This document shows positions 29,401 through 39,655 of a DNA stretch of 64,000 nucleotides, one piece after another. Under the pieces are notes generated by a model. The model made no database searches. It worked only from the letters and a program-made list of their open reading frames with translations, and was not told the origin of the DNA. The position numbers and the translations under genes were made by a program. The stretch is from NCBI GenBank assembly GCA_002887195.1, contig PJAB01000018.1:1-64000 (forward strand). Reading direction: 5' to 3'. The stretch comes from Chrysochromulina parva. Taxonomy: Eukaryota > Haptophyta > Prymnesiales > Chrysochromulinaceae. Within the stretch, counting starts at the first letter, position 1, and every line of letters starts with the position of its first letter.

Positions 29401-30058
29401 GGAGGCTGCGCGGGAGAAGGCAGCCCTGGAGGCTGAGAGGGAGAAGCGCGCGAAAGCAGAGGAGGCAGCGAAACGTCTGGCGGCGGCGCAGAAGACGAGG
29501 GAGGCAGAGGAGTTGTCAGCGGCCAAGCGGAAGGCGGAGGCGGCGGCAGCGGCCAAGGCGCGCACGGCCGCTGAGGAGGAAGTGCGTGCCAGGGCGCGCG
29601 CAGGCGCCGAGGAGCAGCTGCGGCAGGAACGTGAGGCCGAGGCGCGTGAGAAGGAGTTGGAGATGCATCAGCTGCTCGAGCGGCAGAAGACGCAGCAAGC
29701 TCAGGCCGCGGCGGCGCGCCGGGCACGCGACGAGGAGGCCGCTGCCAAGGAACGCGAGGCGCGGGAGGCTCGCCTCAAGGAGCAGCAGGACAAGTCGAGG
29801 CTGCGGCGCGAGGCCGAGGCCAAGGAGCGCGAGGAGGAGGAGCGCCGGCAGCGTGAGGCGGCGGCGGCGGCGGCGGCGAAGGAGGCCGCCGCCGCCAAGG
29901 AGAGGCAAGCGCTGCTAGCTACCTCGCGCTTCGCTCAGAGTCTGCCCATGACGGGAGAGCGTGAGTCACTTGAGGCAGGGGCGATTACCGATGACAGCGG
30001 TGACCTCTCGATTGGCGCCGAGAGCGACGACGACTCGGGCGGCGGCAGCAAGTGGTAA
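26424..30058 (+). CDS. OFD1-like LisH and coiled-coil centriolar protein (3 exons)
   Basis: Exons 26424-26519, 26605-27663 and 27788-30058 join in phase 0 at both introns (85 and 124 nt) to give 1141 residues. The first junction completes MLDNLKTQLRVHLLQEIKR, closely like the start of the OFD1/FOP-type LisH region, and RQRAIDSLVLAHLSASAYEY continues that pattern, with a YEYTASVF motif. The rest is long coiled coil: 130-500 (heptads rich in E, A, R, L), a Pro-rich linker about 570-640, and a second Ala/Glu/Gln-rich coil about 810-1090. OFD1 proteins act at centriole distal ends and basal bodies, so a flagellar basal-body role is likely. The coil has Gln and Ala runs from triplet repeats. Confidence 0.75.
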
Positions 30059-30392
30059 AGGGCATGGCGTTGGTAGCAGGGCGGGGCGTGCAGGCGACCA
30101 CGCGACGCACGTTGCGCAGATGCACACATCCATGCAAAGGTGGGGCTGGGGCCCCACGTCGACAATCCTCACAGCACCAGAGGGGCGGCCGTGTGTGTGC
30201 GCTGTGGCTCCTATCAACCGCGTCGCGGGTCGTGCGACCGCAAATGGACGCAGGAGCGAGGGGCACGTTCGTCAATAAATCCAACGTACGCGAGAGGGAG
30301 TGCCGGAGATTTAGTGGAGATTTATTCGTCTGAAAGTTTTTGAGGGCCGACGAGTCTCCCTCTCCCGTCCCCGCTTGCACTACGCTGGCACG
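30059..30392. other. intergenic
   Basis: No gene is seen; it should contain the 3' UTR of the OFD1-like gene and the promoter of the following oxygenase gene. An AT-richer segment lies at about 30270-30345. Confidence 0.4.
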
Positions 30393-32117
30393 ATGGCACA
30401 CCACACCATTGTCGATGCGCAGGGCACGGCGATCACCACGATAGCACCAAGCATGCTCACACCACTGCCAGGCTGCATCTCATCGGTTGAGCGCGCCATT
30501 CGTCTTGCTGGTGACGATCCAGTTGCATTACTCGATGCCTCTGGCAAGCTGCACACGAGTGAGCAGACAGCCCTGCTTCGCCTGGACTCCGACGGTGCAG
30601 AAACGTTCCGCTGGGGTGTGCTGTGGGCTCAGGTTGCTTGCCCGTCGATGGCTGAGCTGTGGCCACTTGGGTCCACTTCTCAGAACTGGGGTGATGTTGA
30701 AAGCAGCGTCACATGGATGCTCGCAGAAGGTGCGGGCGAGGGTGAGGGTCACGTAGAGATTCTCGTCCCGCCATCGCAACGGGCTATATGGAGGCCATTG
30801 GCACTTGTGCGTGCTTCGGTTGTCGAGGTGTACCTTCGCGACCCAGGCTGTGAGATCCACTACGTGTACAAAGGCACGATGCACCCTGGGGCCGCCGCGA
30901 TGTGCACCGACGCCGATGGTGGCAGTGTAACAGGCGGCCCACGGCTGTGGGTCCCGCCGCCTGAGTCATGGTACACCCCCCCAGACGATGATGGCCAATC
31001 GTTTCGCACGACGGCCATCATCCGATGGCTCACGTCCCATGCGCATGCTTCGCGCGCCTCCCACGCGATGCTCATAGCCTCAGACGCCCCATGGGCGCCC
31101 GGAGGCTACTCCACAGGCGTGTACGACGCGAATGGGAACTGGCAAGCCGGCGCCGAGGACGAGCCTGATGCATGGCATCCCGCCGACACCCACCTCACCA
31201 CTGCGACCGAGTGCCTTCACGGTCGATGCACTGCAAGCCTGAGCAGTTGTTCTCGCGAAGAAGGATGCCGAGCCGGTTGGAATGCCTTCGGCGCCAACCA
31301 AGGGCGAGTGCCATGGAATACAACGGGAGTGGACCAGCAGCTCACGTCACCTCCGACGCTCCGGCCTCTCGTCGACTGCTTCGCCACGCGCTGCACCTGC
31401 CAGGCCCGCGACGAGCGCCCCCACGCGGTGCGATTCACAGGCGGCGAAGGGCTCTCCGGCGTCGAGATCGCGAGCGTGTTTGCCCTCGCGGCGTCCATCG
31501 GCGGCGCGGAGCGCCGCGCGTTTGGGCTGCACGAGGGTGGGCTCTCGTCCCCCGACGTGCCGTATCAGCCGACGGAAACCCTCGAGGTGGCCCAAGGGCA
31601 CTCGGTCACCTACCTGCATGCGCACTTTGCCACGCAGCTGCCGGCTCTGCATGCCAAACTCTTGCGCCTCGCGTCTCGCGCGCACGACTCGAGTGGCTGG
31701 GCGCTCCTCGACGCCGCATCGCTCTCCGTACGTACGATCGAGTTGCTCGACTATTCTCGTACCCACGACTCACTTGGCTGGCATGTGGACGAGCAGAGCA
31801 GCGTCACGCTCCTCGTGATGCTCTCAGACCCGAGAGACTTTGAGGGTGCGCAGCTCCAGCACGAGGTGCGCGGCCAAGGGCAGCCGGTGTCCGCAACCAT
31901 GGTGCGCGGCGACGTGACCGTGTATCGTTCACACCAGGCGCATCGCGTCACGCCGCTCACCTCCGGTCGCCGGCGGGTCATGGCCATCGAGCTGTGGCAC
32001 GACAGAGGTGAAGGCTCTTCGCACCACGACGGCGCCACTGGCAAGCGGCCACATCGGCGGTACGGTCAATGCCCGGCGTGGCACTCCGGCTTTGTGCCAC
32101 GCCGATACGAAGCTTGA
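30393..32117 (+). CDS. 2OG-Fe(II) oxygenase, prolyl-4-hydroxylase-like
   Basis: A 574-residue protein whose C-terminal third (about 430-545) is a 2-oxoglutarate dioxygenase. The HxD iron ligands are in LGWHVDEQSSVTLLVML, a GGxL-like segment appears as FEGAQLQHE, and the distal motif is HQAHRVTPLTSGRRRVMAI with His and an Arg for 2-oxoglutarate. The N-terminal 300 residues match nothing I recognise. A cysteine-rich segment (about 275-345, CLHGRC, CSREEGC, CFATRCTC) could be disulfide-bonded or bind zinc. No signal peptide or membrane helix is seen. It probably hydroxylates a protein or small molecule; the substrate is unknown. ATG 30393 is the first in frame. Confidence 0.75.
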   Translation: MAHHTIVDAQGTAITTIAPSMLTPLPGCISSVERAIRLAGDDPVALLDASGKLHTSEQTALLRLDSDGAETFRWGVLWAQVACPSMAELWPLGSTSQNWGDVESSVTWMLAEGAGEGEGHVEILVPPSQRAIWRPLALVRASVVEVYLRDPGCEIHYVYKGTMHPGAAAMCTDADGGSVTGGPRLWVPPPESWYTPPDDDGQSFRTTAIIRWLTSHAHASRASHAMLIASDAPWAPGGYSTGVYDANGNWQAGAEDEPDAWHPADTHLTTATECLHGRCTASLSSCSREEGCRAGWNAFGANQGRVPWNTTGVDQQLTSPPTLRPLVDCFATRCTCQARDERPHAVRFTGGEGLSGVEIASVFALAASIGGAERRAFGLHEGGLSSPDVPYQPTETLEVAQGHSVTYLHAHFATQLPALHAKLLRLASRAHDSSGWALLDAASLSVRTIELLDYSRTHDSLGWHVDEQSSVTLLVMLSDPRDFEGAQLQHEVRGQGQPVSATMVRGDVTVYRSHQAHRVTPLTSGRRRVMAIELWHDRGEGSSHHDGATGKRPHRRYGQCPAWHSGFVPRRYEA

Positions 32118-32903
32118 TAGATAATAATGACGCACCGTGGAAGGCCCTTGCGCTTTCTCCTCGTGAGGGTAAAGGCCTTTCCGATTCCGTGTAATTAAGT
32201 GTAAAAGGGGGGGGGGGGTCGAGACGATGTGTCCCGGCAGGCGCGTCGTCCGGACCTCCGCGCTCCGGTCCATTGGCTGTGAAAAGAGCAGAGCGTCTCT
32301 GAGTGTCTCAGTCTGTGCGGTCCCGCAGCCGAAATAATTACCGCGCGGCGCCGGCGTGGGCCGGCGGCCCGGGCCGAGCGCGGGCGCGGGTCGGAGACCG
32401 CCGCGCGGGCGCGCGCTCGTCACTTCACCCGCGGCGCGCGCGCGCGCTCGCGTCACTTGCCGGCCGGCGGCGCGAGCCGCGCGGCCTTCGAACGGAAGTT
32501 TATGGCGCGCCGGTCGCAGACGGCACCCCCGCGGCTTTACACACAGTCACCATTACAAAACGAGGACCGTGTCGTGTCCCATCCCGAGTATCATGGTCAC
32601 AGAGCAACTGCTCTTCACATACGTGGTCCATGAGAAGCCGTTCATACTCCATTCGTGGCTGTGCCGTCCTTGCGAAGAATGCACACGCAGCACCTGGAGG
32701 CCCATCCACTGACGCGGAAGGCTCGCCATGGCTGGTGCATTCACGTCTCACCGATGCCTCACCCATAGCCGGCCCCGCCTCCCCGCCAGACTAGTGGCCA
32801 GGGGTCTCTCCTTCTCGCCGCTTCCTCGGGAGCACCAGGTCCGGTCACCGCCGCTTCGCTCCTTCGCCGCACCGCAGCCCCCGCCTCCGGCATGCGCGCG
32901 AGC
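32118..32903. other. intergenic between convergent genes, very GC-rich
   Basis: No gene is supported. It contains a run of 10-11 G near 32208-32218 and an extremely CG-rich block at about 32340-32490 made of GCGC/CCGG runs. Small open frames in it lack domain or codon support. Confidence 0.4.
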
Positions 32904-35781
32904 TCAGCCGACAAAGACGCGGTGCGTCTCGGAAATGGACTGCCGACACAAGGGGCACTGCCCATTGGCCTTGGGGATGCACCCTTCACAGCAGCATAAG
33001 TGGCCACAAGGCAGGAATACATGCGATCGACGACTCTCCAGGCAGATGACGCACATGTCGTCAGCGCTCCCACTGCCGGGGGGCAACGGCAGCCCCCCGA
33101 GCCCCCCCCCAAGCGCGCCCAGGCCGGGCGCTGCCGGCAACTCGGCCGAGGGTGGCGGAGGCGGCGGCGCTGCCGAAATGGCTCCGTCCGTCGCGCCCCC
33201 ATCCCCTGAGAGCATGTGAGAGGGCACTCCTCGTGCCTTGAGGTCGGCGATCGACTTGAGCAGTCGAGTACGATGGAGACGTATGGTGATGCCCAGCTCG
33301 ATGAGGTCTCCGTCCGTGACATCGACGAGCTCCGCGCCGGTGATACCCATCGTCTGAATCGTCGGAGCATACGCGCCCAGCTCGAGATGGCCAATTAAGC
33401 GTACCACCTGATCCGGTAGCAGCGAGGCGAGTGGCACGAGCCGCCCTGCAATCAACGACAATGAGTGGCAATGAGTGGCAATGGGTGGCAATGAGTGGCA
33501 ATCGGTGGCACGAGCCGTCACCTGCACTACCCACACTGTCTCCTCCGGGGGCGCTACCACTCACTGTGGGGAACCCGAGCCCCCCCAGCCCCACCGGCAG
33601 CCCTGCTCCAGGTATGCCTGGCACTGCTTCTAGCCCCCCACCTCCCAGCCCGCCGCCACCACCTCTGAGCCCTCCTCCACCAGCCCCTCCAAGCCCAATG
33701 CTGCCCAGCCCCGAAGGTAAGCCGAGGCCGTTGCCGAGCCCCCCCGATAAAGACCCAAAGACGGGCGACACGCCGAACGCCGTGTCGGCCGTCCCCCAAC
33801 CACCCGCACCACTCACCCCGCCGCCAGTACCCCCCTTGGCCCACGGATCGCCCCCTCCCCCTCCTCCCCCTCCACCCCCAACACCAGTAGCGCCTCGCGA
33901 CGCAGGTGCGGGCGTAGGCGCGGGCGCGGGCGCGGGCGCAGGCGCGGGCGCTGGCGCGGGCGCGGGCGCGGGCGCGGTCTCCTCGCCAAACCCGAGCAGC
34001 CTTTCGGCGGCGCGGTTGATATCCTCGTTGCATGCATCGTACACGGCGGCGCACTCGTCGCGCGGCATGCCGGAGAGTTCCGTCAGTTGATCGAGTGCGA
34101 GGGCCCGGGTCGAGCGCTCCTCGTGTGCGCTGGCGCCGCGCTTTGCCTCCCGAGGGGCGCTCGGACGCGCCTTGGGCTCGGGCTTGGGCTCGGGCTTGGG
34201 CGCGTCGCAGCCGGGTCGGTGGCAGCGCGACAGGTTCCTTGAGCCAAAGTTGGTGTTGCCGCACTTTGGGCAGATCCAATCGCGGCAGTTGAGCGGATCG
34301 GTGCCGCCGTGCTGGATACGAGGGCAATCGGTGATCCAGTGGCCCGGCTCCTGGCACAAGCGGCACACGTAGCCCGGGGGCGTGGGTCGGCTGGGCTGGG
34401 TAGCGAGCGGCGGGGCAGCGGCCGTCGCCGCCGCCGCCGCCGCCGTCACGGGCGCCGCGCCCTCGGACGCCCCAGACGTGCCACCGCCGGCGTGGTACTC
34501 GTTCATCAACTTGGAGGGCAGCTCGGGCTGCACGCCCTCCGACACAGTCATGCCATCCGAAAAGTCAAGCACGACGGGCGCGCCCAAGCCGCGCGGGGCG
34601 CGCTTGACACACCAGCTGCCATCGGCGACGGCGCCTCGGGCGAGCACGCTCAGCCCGGGCGCGTACGCGGCGAGCACGGCGTTCATCGCGGTGAAGGTCT
34701 GGTACGTCTTCCATCCGCCGGTCGAGAGGACCACGTCGCCATTCGCCTTGATGACGAGAATGTCGGTGGAGTGCAACGTGACCACGAGCTCGGGCGCCGT
34801 GGCGAGCACCCGGCATGATCGTCGTGCGTCCGCCATCACCGAGATCAACGAAGGCGGCAGAGGCAGGCTCACGGGGCCCGCGGGAGGCTTGATCGGCCGA
34901 GCCTCCGCCGGCTTGGCGGGCTTCTTAGCGATCTCGGCCCAAGCGCCACCGACCCTCTGATGCTGCTGCTGCTGCTGCTGCTGCTGCTGGCCAGCAGAGC
35001 CGCCGCCGCCACCACCCATGCCGCCGCCGCCCCAGCCGCCCGCTAGCGACTGCGGCGGCGCCGCGGCAGCCGCCTGCGCCCAGCCGCCGGAGACTGAGCG
35101 CGAGGCCACCTGCGGTGGTGGGGCCCAGCCGCCGCCGCCGCCCATGACGCCGCCGCCGAAGGGCGCTGCGCCGCTCATGCCGCCGCTGAGGCTCATGGCG
35201 CCCGCGGGTCCAATGAGGCTGGAGAGGAGAGCATCGCCCTCGCCGTCGAAGAGGTCGTTGGGCAACGCCACCCCTTCATCAGCAATCAGAGGTGCGCTCG
35301 GAGCGCCACTGATCCCGTTTCCGCCCGGTACTCCCGTATGGACAGGTGGACCGGCGCGAGAAGCCTCAAAGCCGGGACGGCTGCCCGCGGGCTGCGGCGG
35401 TGGCGGCTGGAAGAGGCCGCGCGGCGGCGGCTGGCCGTACTGCGGCGGCGGTGGCCGGCCGTATGGCTGCGGAGGAGGCCTGTTGAAGCCCATCGGCGGC
35501 CCACCGCGGACTCCATACCCTCCTTGGCGCGGCGGTATTGGCTGCTGCGGGTAATACGGCTGCTGCTGAGGGTGCATCGGTGGCTGCTGTGGGTAGAATG
35601 GCTCTTGGTAGTGGCTGCCCTGCTGTGGCCGCCCGCCAGGTATGAAGCCACCGCCGCCATAGCCATCGTCGTAGCCGTAGCCGCCGGCATAGCCCTCATC
35701 GTAGCCGTAGCCCTCATCGTAGCCGTACCCTCCACCGTAGCCCTGATCGCCTCCCCAGCCGTTCGGCGGTCGCTGGTTCAT
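32904..35781 (-). CDS. SAM/UBA/RING protein with CCHC and RanBP2 zinc fingers (2 exons)
   Basis: Exons 35781-33522 and 33445-32904 join over a 76-nt GT-AG intron (phase 1) to give 933 residues. In order: prion-like GYGYDEG repeats and a Gln/Pro-rich N-terminus; a Gln run; a conserved globular region near 330-430; a CCHC zinc knuckle CRLCQEPGHWITDC (about 470); a RanBP2-type finger WICPKCGNTNFGSRN...C..C (about 500); a UBA-like helix bundle (about 560-590); Ala-Pro and Gly runs; a SAM domain (about 760-820); and a C3HC4 RING finger CVICLESRRSHVFLPCGHLC (about 880-925). It is probably an RNA-binding E3 ubiquitin ligase able to form condensates; substrates are unknown. Neither the SAM nor the RING is encoded by exon 1. 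Confidence 0.85.
33446..33521 (-). repeat. intron made of 10-bp tandem repeats
   Basis: The intron of the RING gene holds about five copies of a decamer (plus-strand ATGAGTGGCA and variants, 33459-33508). A 13-nt block, plus-strand GTGGCACGAGCCG, occurs both at the intron's 5' end (33505-33517) and at the start of exon 2 (33431-33443). Confidence 0.85.
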
Positions 35782-36047
35782 GACGTCGTGGAGGATCGCC
35801 GCCTAGATCACGACGACGGAGGTGGGCAATGACGCTCGCGCCAGACTTCGCGTCGCGGCAGCCGCGACCCTCGTGCCGATCTGATTGCAATTCGCCCTGT
35901 CAATATGTGCAAGTCAGGGTGTCTTCTTCTCAGGCTTCGTCCCCCCTAAGAATGGATCGGGGATCAATACTGTGCGGCCTCGACACTCGACCCTACCTAT
36001 ACGCACGGCGAGTTCTGGGTACTTCGACTCTACCGGTACGTCTTTAC

Positions 36048-37052
36048 CTACTGCTTCTCGAGCCACTTTTCGTACGTGCCCGGCGCCTCGTCGGGCTTCA
36101 GCACCTTAGCTTCGAAGGCGGCCGACAACGGCTGGCCGTTTGCGTCGCGCTTCACAGCGAACGGCCCCACGTTCGTGCCCATATGCGGCGGCGGCTTTGT
36201 CTCGGGCTCGAAGCCGCATTCGCCCGCTGACGGCAGCTGAGCGCTCTCGGGCGGCACCCAGCGCACCAGCGGCAGCATGTTCTGCGCCACCTTCATCTCG
36301 GTGTTGCCTGGCGCGAGCCACAGCTCGATGGCGTCATCATTCTCGACCGCGCCAAAGACATCTGGTAGGTACAGGCGGGCGTGCTGCCTCACCAGTACTG
36401 CCTGCGTGGCCAGGGAGGCGGGAGCGGACGCCACCTCCGAGATGACCTTGCCCACAAAGTAGAACAAGTCCGAGGGCATGCCGCCCGCGCCAGGCGATGC
36501 ATGCACGTAAACGTCGCCACGCTGTGCAGAGGGCAGCTTCTGCAACACCTGATACGACGCGAGCTGCTGTGCCGTCGCTTGCTTCTGCACTGGGCCCTTG
36601 CCGCCAATGAGCACTCGTCGAACCGCGGCAGCGCCCTCGAGTGGCGCCGCCCAGTCGAGGAAGGACTCGCGCTTCTTGATGTCCATCACGAGGTATCTCG
36701 CACGCTCGAAGCCGTCAGGCTCCTCCTCCACAAACCACTCCGACTCGGTGCTCACGGCCTCGTGAGCGAGCGCGCCGTCGAGCACGGTGGTGCCAGCCAC
36801 CGCGAGCTGGATGCGCTTTCGCGACAGCTCCACGCTCACGTCGCGGCTGAAGCTGGCACCCTCCGGGAGGGCCACGACAATCTGCAGCCGCTGCGGATCC
36901 TGCCTCCACCAACTACCTCTTCCAATCGCTCCCCGTGCGAATTGCTCGGCGCCTTTGAGCGCCGGCGGCACGAAATCCTCCGCGCAGCATCGTAGCGGAG
37001 GCAGCCTCAGTGACAAAGGCGTTAGCAGGAGCGACGTGACGAAGATCGACAT
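36048..37052 (-). CDS. CS-domain protein with N-terminal targeting sequence
   Basis: A 334-residue product. The N-terminus MSIFVTSLLLTPLSLRLPP is hydrophobic and fits a signal or organelle-targeting peptide. Residues about 45-130 form a CS domain (RLQIVVALPEGASFSRDVSVELSRKRI; ESEWFVEE), the p23/NudC co-chaperone fold. The remaining 200 residues, including DVYVHASPGAGGMPSDLFYF and LPDVFGAVENDDAIELWLAPG, form a region I do not recognise. It is perhaps a plastid or secretory-pathway co-chaperone. The frame is open upstream to 37238, but that part lacks coding character and 37052 gives a good targeting peptide. The gene is divergent from the cathepsin-like gene. Confidence 0.65.
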   Translation of the reverse strand: MSIFVTSLLLTPLSLRLPPLRCCAEDFVPPALKGAEQFARGAIGRGSWWRQDPQRLQIVVALPEGASFSRDVSVELSRKRIQLAVAGTTVLDGALAHEAVSTESEWFVEEEPDGFERARYLVMDIKKRESFLDWAAPLEGAAAVRRVLIGGKGPVQKQATAQQLASYQVLQKLPSAQRGDVYVHASPGAGGMPSDLFYFVGKVISEVASAPASLATQAVLVRQHARLYLPDVFGAVENDDAIELWLAPGNTEMKVAQNMLPLVRWVPPESAQLPSAGECGFEPETKPPPHMGTNVGPFAVKRDANGQPLSAAFEAKVLKPDEAPGTYEKWLEKQ

Positions 37053-37268
37053 CCGAATAAACACTATTCCGATACCCGGAACGGAACAGTCCAGTTCGCA
37101 GCTCCACATAGTTTCTATCAGATCAGTACGGGCCCGATTGAAATCGCTCGTCCGCAACTTGACTTGATGACTTGACTTTTCTTGACTTCGTGCTTCGCCC
37201 TCGAGGTCTCCCTGGTCTCGGCCAGGTCTTGTCATCACTCGTGGGAGGGTGTACAGGGTCTGGTGTCA
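37053..37268. promoter_or_regulatory. divergent promoter with TTGAC-rich element
   Basis: A 216-bp gap between divergent genes. A TTGACTTGATGACTTGAC-like stretch lies at about 37158-37190, like the elements before the phosphodiesterase and OFD1-like genes. Confidence 0.4.
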
Positions 37269-38927
37269 ATGCTCTCGCTCATGTTCGCGCTGCCGGCGGC
37301 CAAGATTTTCCACGGGCACGTAAGGCAGACCCGTCCCGTCGAAGCTCTCGAGTTCGTGACGGGGGTGCGGCCCGAGCACGCGCTCGCCCACGAAGACATC
37401 CCCGCCAGCCTCGACTGGCGCAATGTTGACGGTGTCTCGTACGTGACGGCCGACGTCAACCAGCACATTCCACAGTACTGCGGAGGATGCTGGATCCATG
37501 GCACGCTCGCAGCGCTCAACGATCGGATAAAAATGGCACGCAAAGCCGCCTTTCCGGACGTCATGCTCGCGCGTCAGGTGGTCGTCAACTGTGTTCCGCC
37601 GCACAACAAGAGCGAAGCACCGCCAGGCTGCAACGGCGGCGACCCGTTTTTGATTCATCACTACATGAAACACAAAAGCATTCCCGATGAGACGTGCCAA
37701 CCGTACGAAGCCAAGAATGGCGTGTGCGATGACATGGGCACTTGCCGCAACTGCTTGCCAAGCCCTAACATCGTCGGCAAGGACTGCTGGGCCATGCCCT
37801 CCTACGTACGGTACGGCGTCTCCGAGTACGGGAGCGTGTCGGGCGAGAAGGCGATGCAAAAGGAGATTCTCGCACGCGGCCCGATCGTGTGCTCGTTGGC
37901 CGCGGATGAACAGTTTATGTTCCAGTTTGGGAAGGTGATCGCCGAGCATGACGGCGTGTACATCGACCGACGACCCAAGACAAAGGACGAGGTGGATCAC
38001 GATGTCGAGATCGCCGGCTGGGGTGTCACGGACTCGGGCATCAAATATTGGGTCGTGCGCAACTCATGGGGCTCCTATTGGGGACAGCACGGGTGGTTCA
38101 AGATCCTGCGCGGTGAGAATATGATGTTTATCGAGTCCGAATGCGACTGGGCCGTGCCGACCTCTGACAACCTGAACGAGGTCCTGAGCGGCGCTGCGGT
38201 CGGCGACTATGTGCAGGGGCTCATCCCGACGAGCGATCTCATTGGCGAAACAGAGGCTGCGATGCCCGCCTTATCTGGCGTCCTGGCGACCAGCCGCCAA
38301 ACGCATCCGCTCGTGCCTCATGCATCATCGCCGCCGCCGCCGCCGCCACCACCTCCATTTTTCTTCGCAACGCCGCCGTCGCCTTCGCCCTCTCCTGGCG
38401 TGTTTGGCGTGTTTGCCAGCCATCCCGTCAGCCAGTCATGGGCCGGCCTCTCCATCCTTGCGAGCCGTCGGTCGTCGCAGGGCGCCAGCCCTGCCAGCCA
38501 GCCTGGCGCGACCACGTGGCAACACGTGGACCAACCAACTCAAGAGCCGCCGCCTCAACTGCTCACTTCGAATGCAGATCAGACACCTCTTGCCCACTGG
38601 CTGATGATCGCCACGGCGGTGGGCTTCGGCCTTTTGGCAGGCTTCTCGCTGGCGGCGTGGCGCGCGCGCGGCGCCGAGCCGCATGATGGGCAGCATGACG
38701 GGCACGTCTCCGCCATGGAGAAGGTGTTCACATCCGAGGCGTGCGTGGGCGCTGCTCTCGCCAGCGGCAAGGCGAGCCTCGGTGCCGCCTTCAAGGGCGG
38801 CTACAGCAGCGCTCCGGTCGACATTCAGGATAGCCACGCAGGTTTGGGATCGCCGACTCCGTATCTCGCGTACTCGGACGTGTCCTCCCAACCGAGCCCG
38901 GTCACGCCTGGTATGCGCCTGGGCTGA
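37269..38927 (+). CDS. cathepsin X/Z-like cysteine protease with C-terminal membrane anchor
   Basis: A 552-residue papain-family (C1A) protease. A short hydrophobic N-terminus is followed by LDWRNVDG, and the catalytic cysteine is C74 in HIPQYCGGCW; the HIP insertion is diagnostic of cathepsin X/Z, a carboxypeptidase. Catalytic H244 is in VDHDVEIAGWGV and N265 in VRNSWGSYWG. The PDETC and GSVSGEKAM segments also match cathepsin X. The usual serine two residues after the first active-site Cys is Gly. Unlike lysosomal cathepsin X, a Pro/Ala-rich stalk leads to a membrane helix (about 441-464, MIATAVGFGLLAGFSLAAW) and a 90-residue tail. It may act at a vacuole, plastid or cell-surface membrane. 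Confidence 0.85.
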   Translation: MLSLMFALPAAKIFHGHVRQTRPVEALEFVTGVRPEHALAHEDIPASLDWRNVDGVSYVTADVNQHIPQYCGGCWIHGTLAALNDRIKMARKAAFPDVMLARQVVVNCVPPHNKSEAPPGCNGGDPFLIHHYMKHKSIPDETCQPYEAKNGVCDDMGTCRNCLPSPNIVGKDCWAMPSYVRYGVSEYGSVSGEKAMQKEILARGPIVCSLAADEQFMFQFGKVIAEHDGVYIDRRPKTKDEVDHDVEIAGWGVTDSGIKYWVVRNSWGSYWGQHGWFKILRGENMMFIESECDWAVPTSDNLNEVLSGAAVGDYVQGLIPTSDLIGETEAAMPALSGVLATSRQTHPLVPHASSPPPPPPPPPFFFATPPSPSPSPGVFGVFASHPVSQSWAGLSILASRRSSQGASPASQPGATTWQHVDQPTQEPPPQLLTSNADQTPLAHWLMIATAVGFGLLAGFSLAAWRARGAEPHDGQHDGHVSAMEKVFTSEACVGAALASGKASLGAAFKGGYSSAPVDIQDSHAGLGSPTPYLAYSDVSSQPSPVTPGMRLG

Positions 38928-39119
38928 AGGGCGAGGGGCGGATGAGGGCGATGCGCGCACGGGATGCGGGGCGGTTCATGCGCTTGGATGTCGACCCGCG
39001 GCGCGGGGGGAGGCCTCGGCACGCGACATCGATGGAGATCGATGTGAGACGCGAGCGATGGACGCGCGCGCCGAGGGGTCCTTTGGAGGAGCGGAGGCTG
39101 AAAGGTGGTGCGCGCGATG

Positions 39120-39199
39120 GTGCCTGATGGCGCCTGATGGCGCCTGATGGCGCCTGATGTCGCCTGATGACGCCTCGTGACGCCTCGTGACGCCTGATG
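39120..39199. repeat. 10-bp minisatellite
   Basis: Eight tandem copies of a decamer with consensus CGCCTGATGG, drifting to CGCCTCGTGA in the last copies. Confidence 0.85.
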
Positions 39200-39555
39200 C
39201 GGAGGTTGATAGATGGTGGGCCAGAGCGGAGGCTGGCAGAGAATCGCGGGCAAGGGTGCCTGAATGGATTACCCCGAGGAGAGGAGAGAAAAGAGCTAAG
39301 TGAAAGCAGGCGAGGGGGGGTGAGGCAGAGGAGAAGAGATACCGGCATCCGCTGCGGAGTGCGGTTCACGGGGATGTAACGTAATGGCCGTGGCCGCCCC
39401 GTGCTCACGGTGGTTATGTGGCATCGGTGGCTCGACGGCCCGGTCGGGTGCGATCCCGGGCGCCGCGCCGGCCGCGCCCCCGGTCCCCGCGCGGCCTCGC
39501 TTCGCTTCGTTGTGACTTGTGAGTTGACGTGACGCGGGTGTGTGTGCGATCCAAT

Positions 39556-39632
39556 GATGAGTGCTTGATGAGTGCTTGATGAGTGCTTGATCGACAACTT
39601 GATGAGTGCTTGATGAGTGCTTGATGAGTGCT
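39556..39632. repeat. 11-bp minisatellite
   Basis: Six copies of GATGAGTGCTT, three on each side of a divergent 12-nt unit. Confidence 0.85.
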
Positions 39633-39655
39633 GTACCTATAGACCCTATAATGCT

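Larger units (their letters stand above)
38928..39655. other. intergenic between convergent genes with two minisatellites
   Basis: No gene is supported. It contains a 10-bp tandem repeat of CGCCTGATGG type (about 39120-39199, eight copies) and an 11-bp repeat of GATGAGTGCTT (about 39556-39632, six copies broken once by GATCGACAACTT). The latter lies next to the 3' end of the WD40 gene. Confidence 0.6.

Noticed and set aside
39120..39632. CRISPR-like regular repeats
   Set aside because: Units of 10 and 11 bp are head-to-tail without spacers, so they are minisatellites in a eukaryotic genome.
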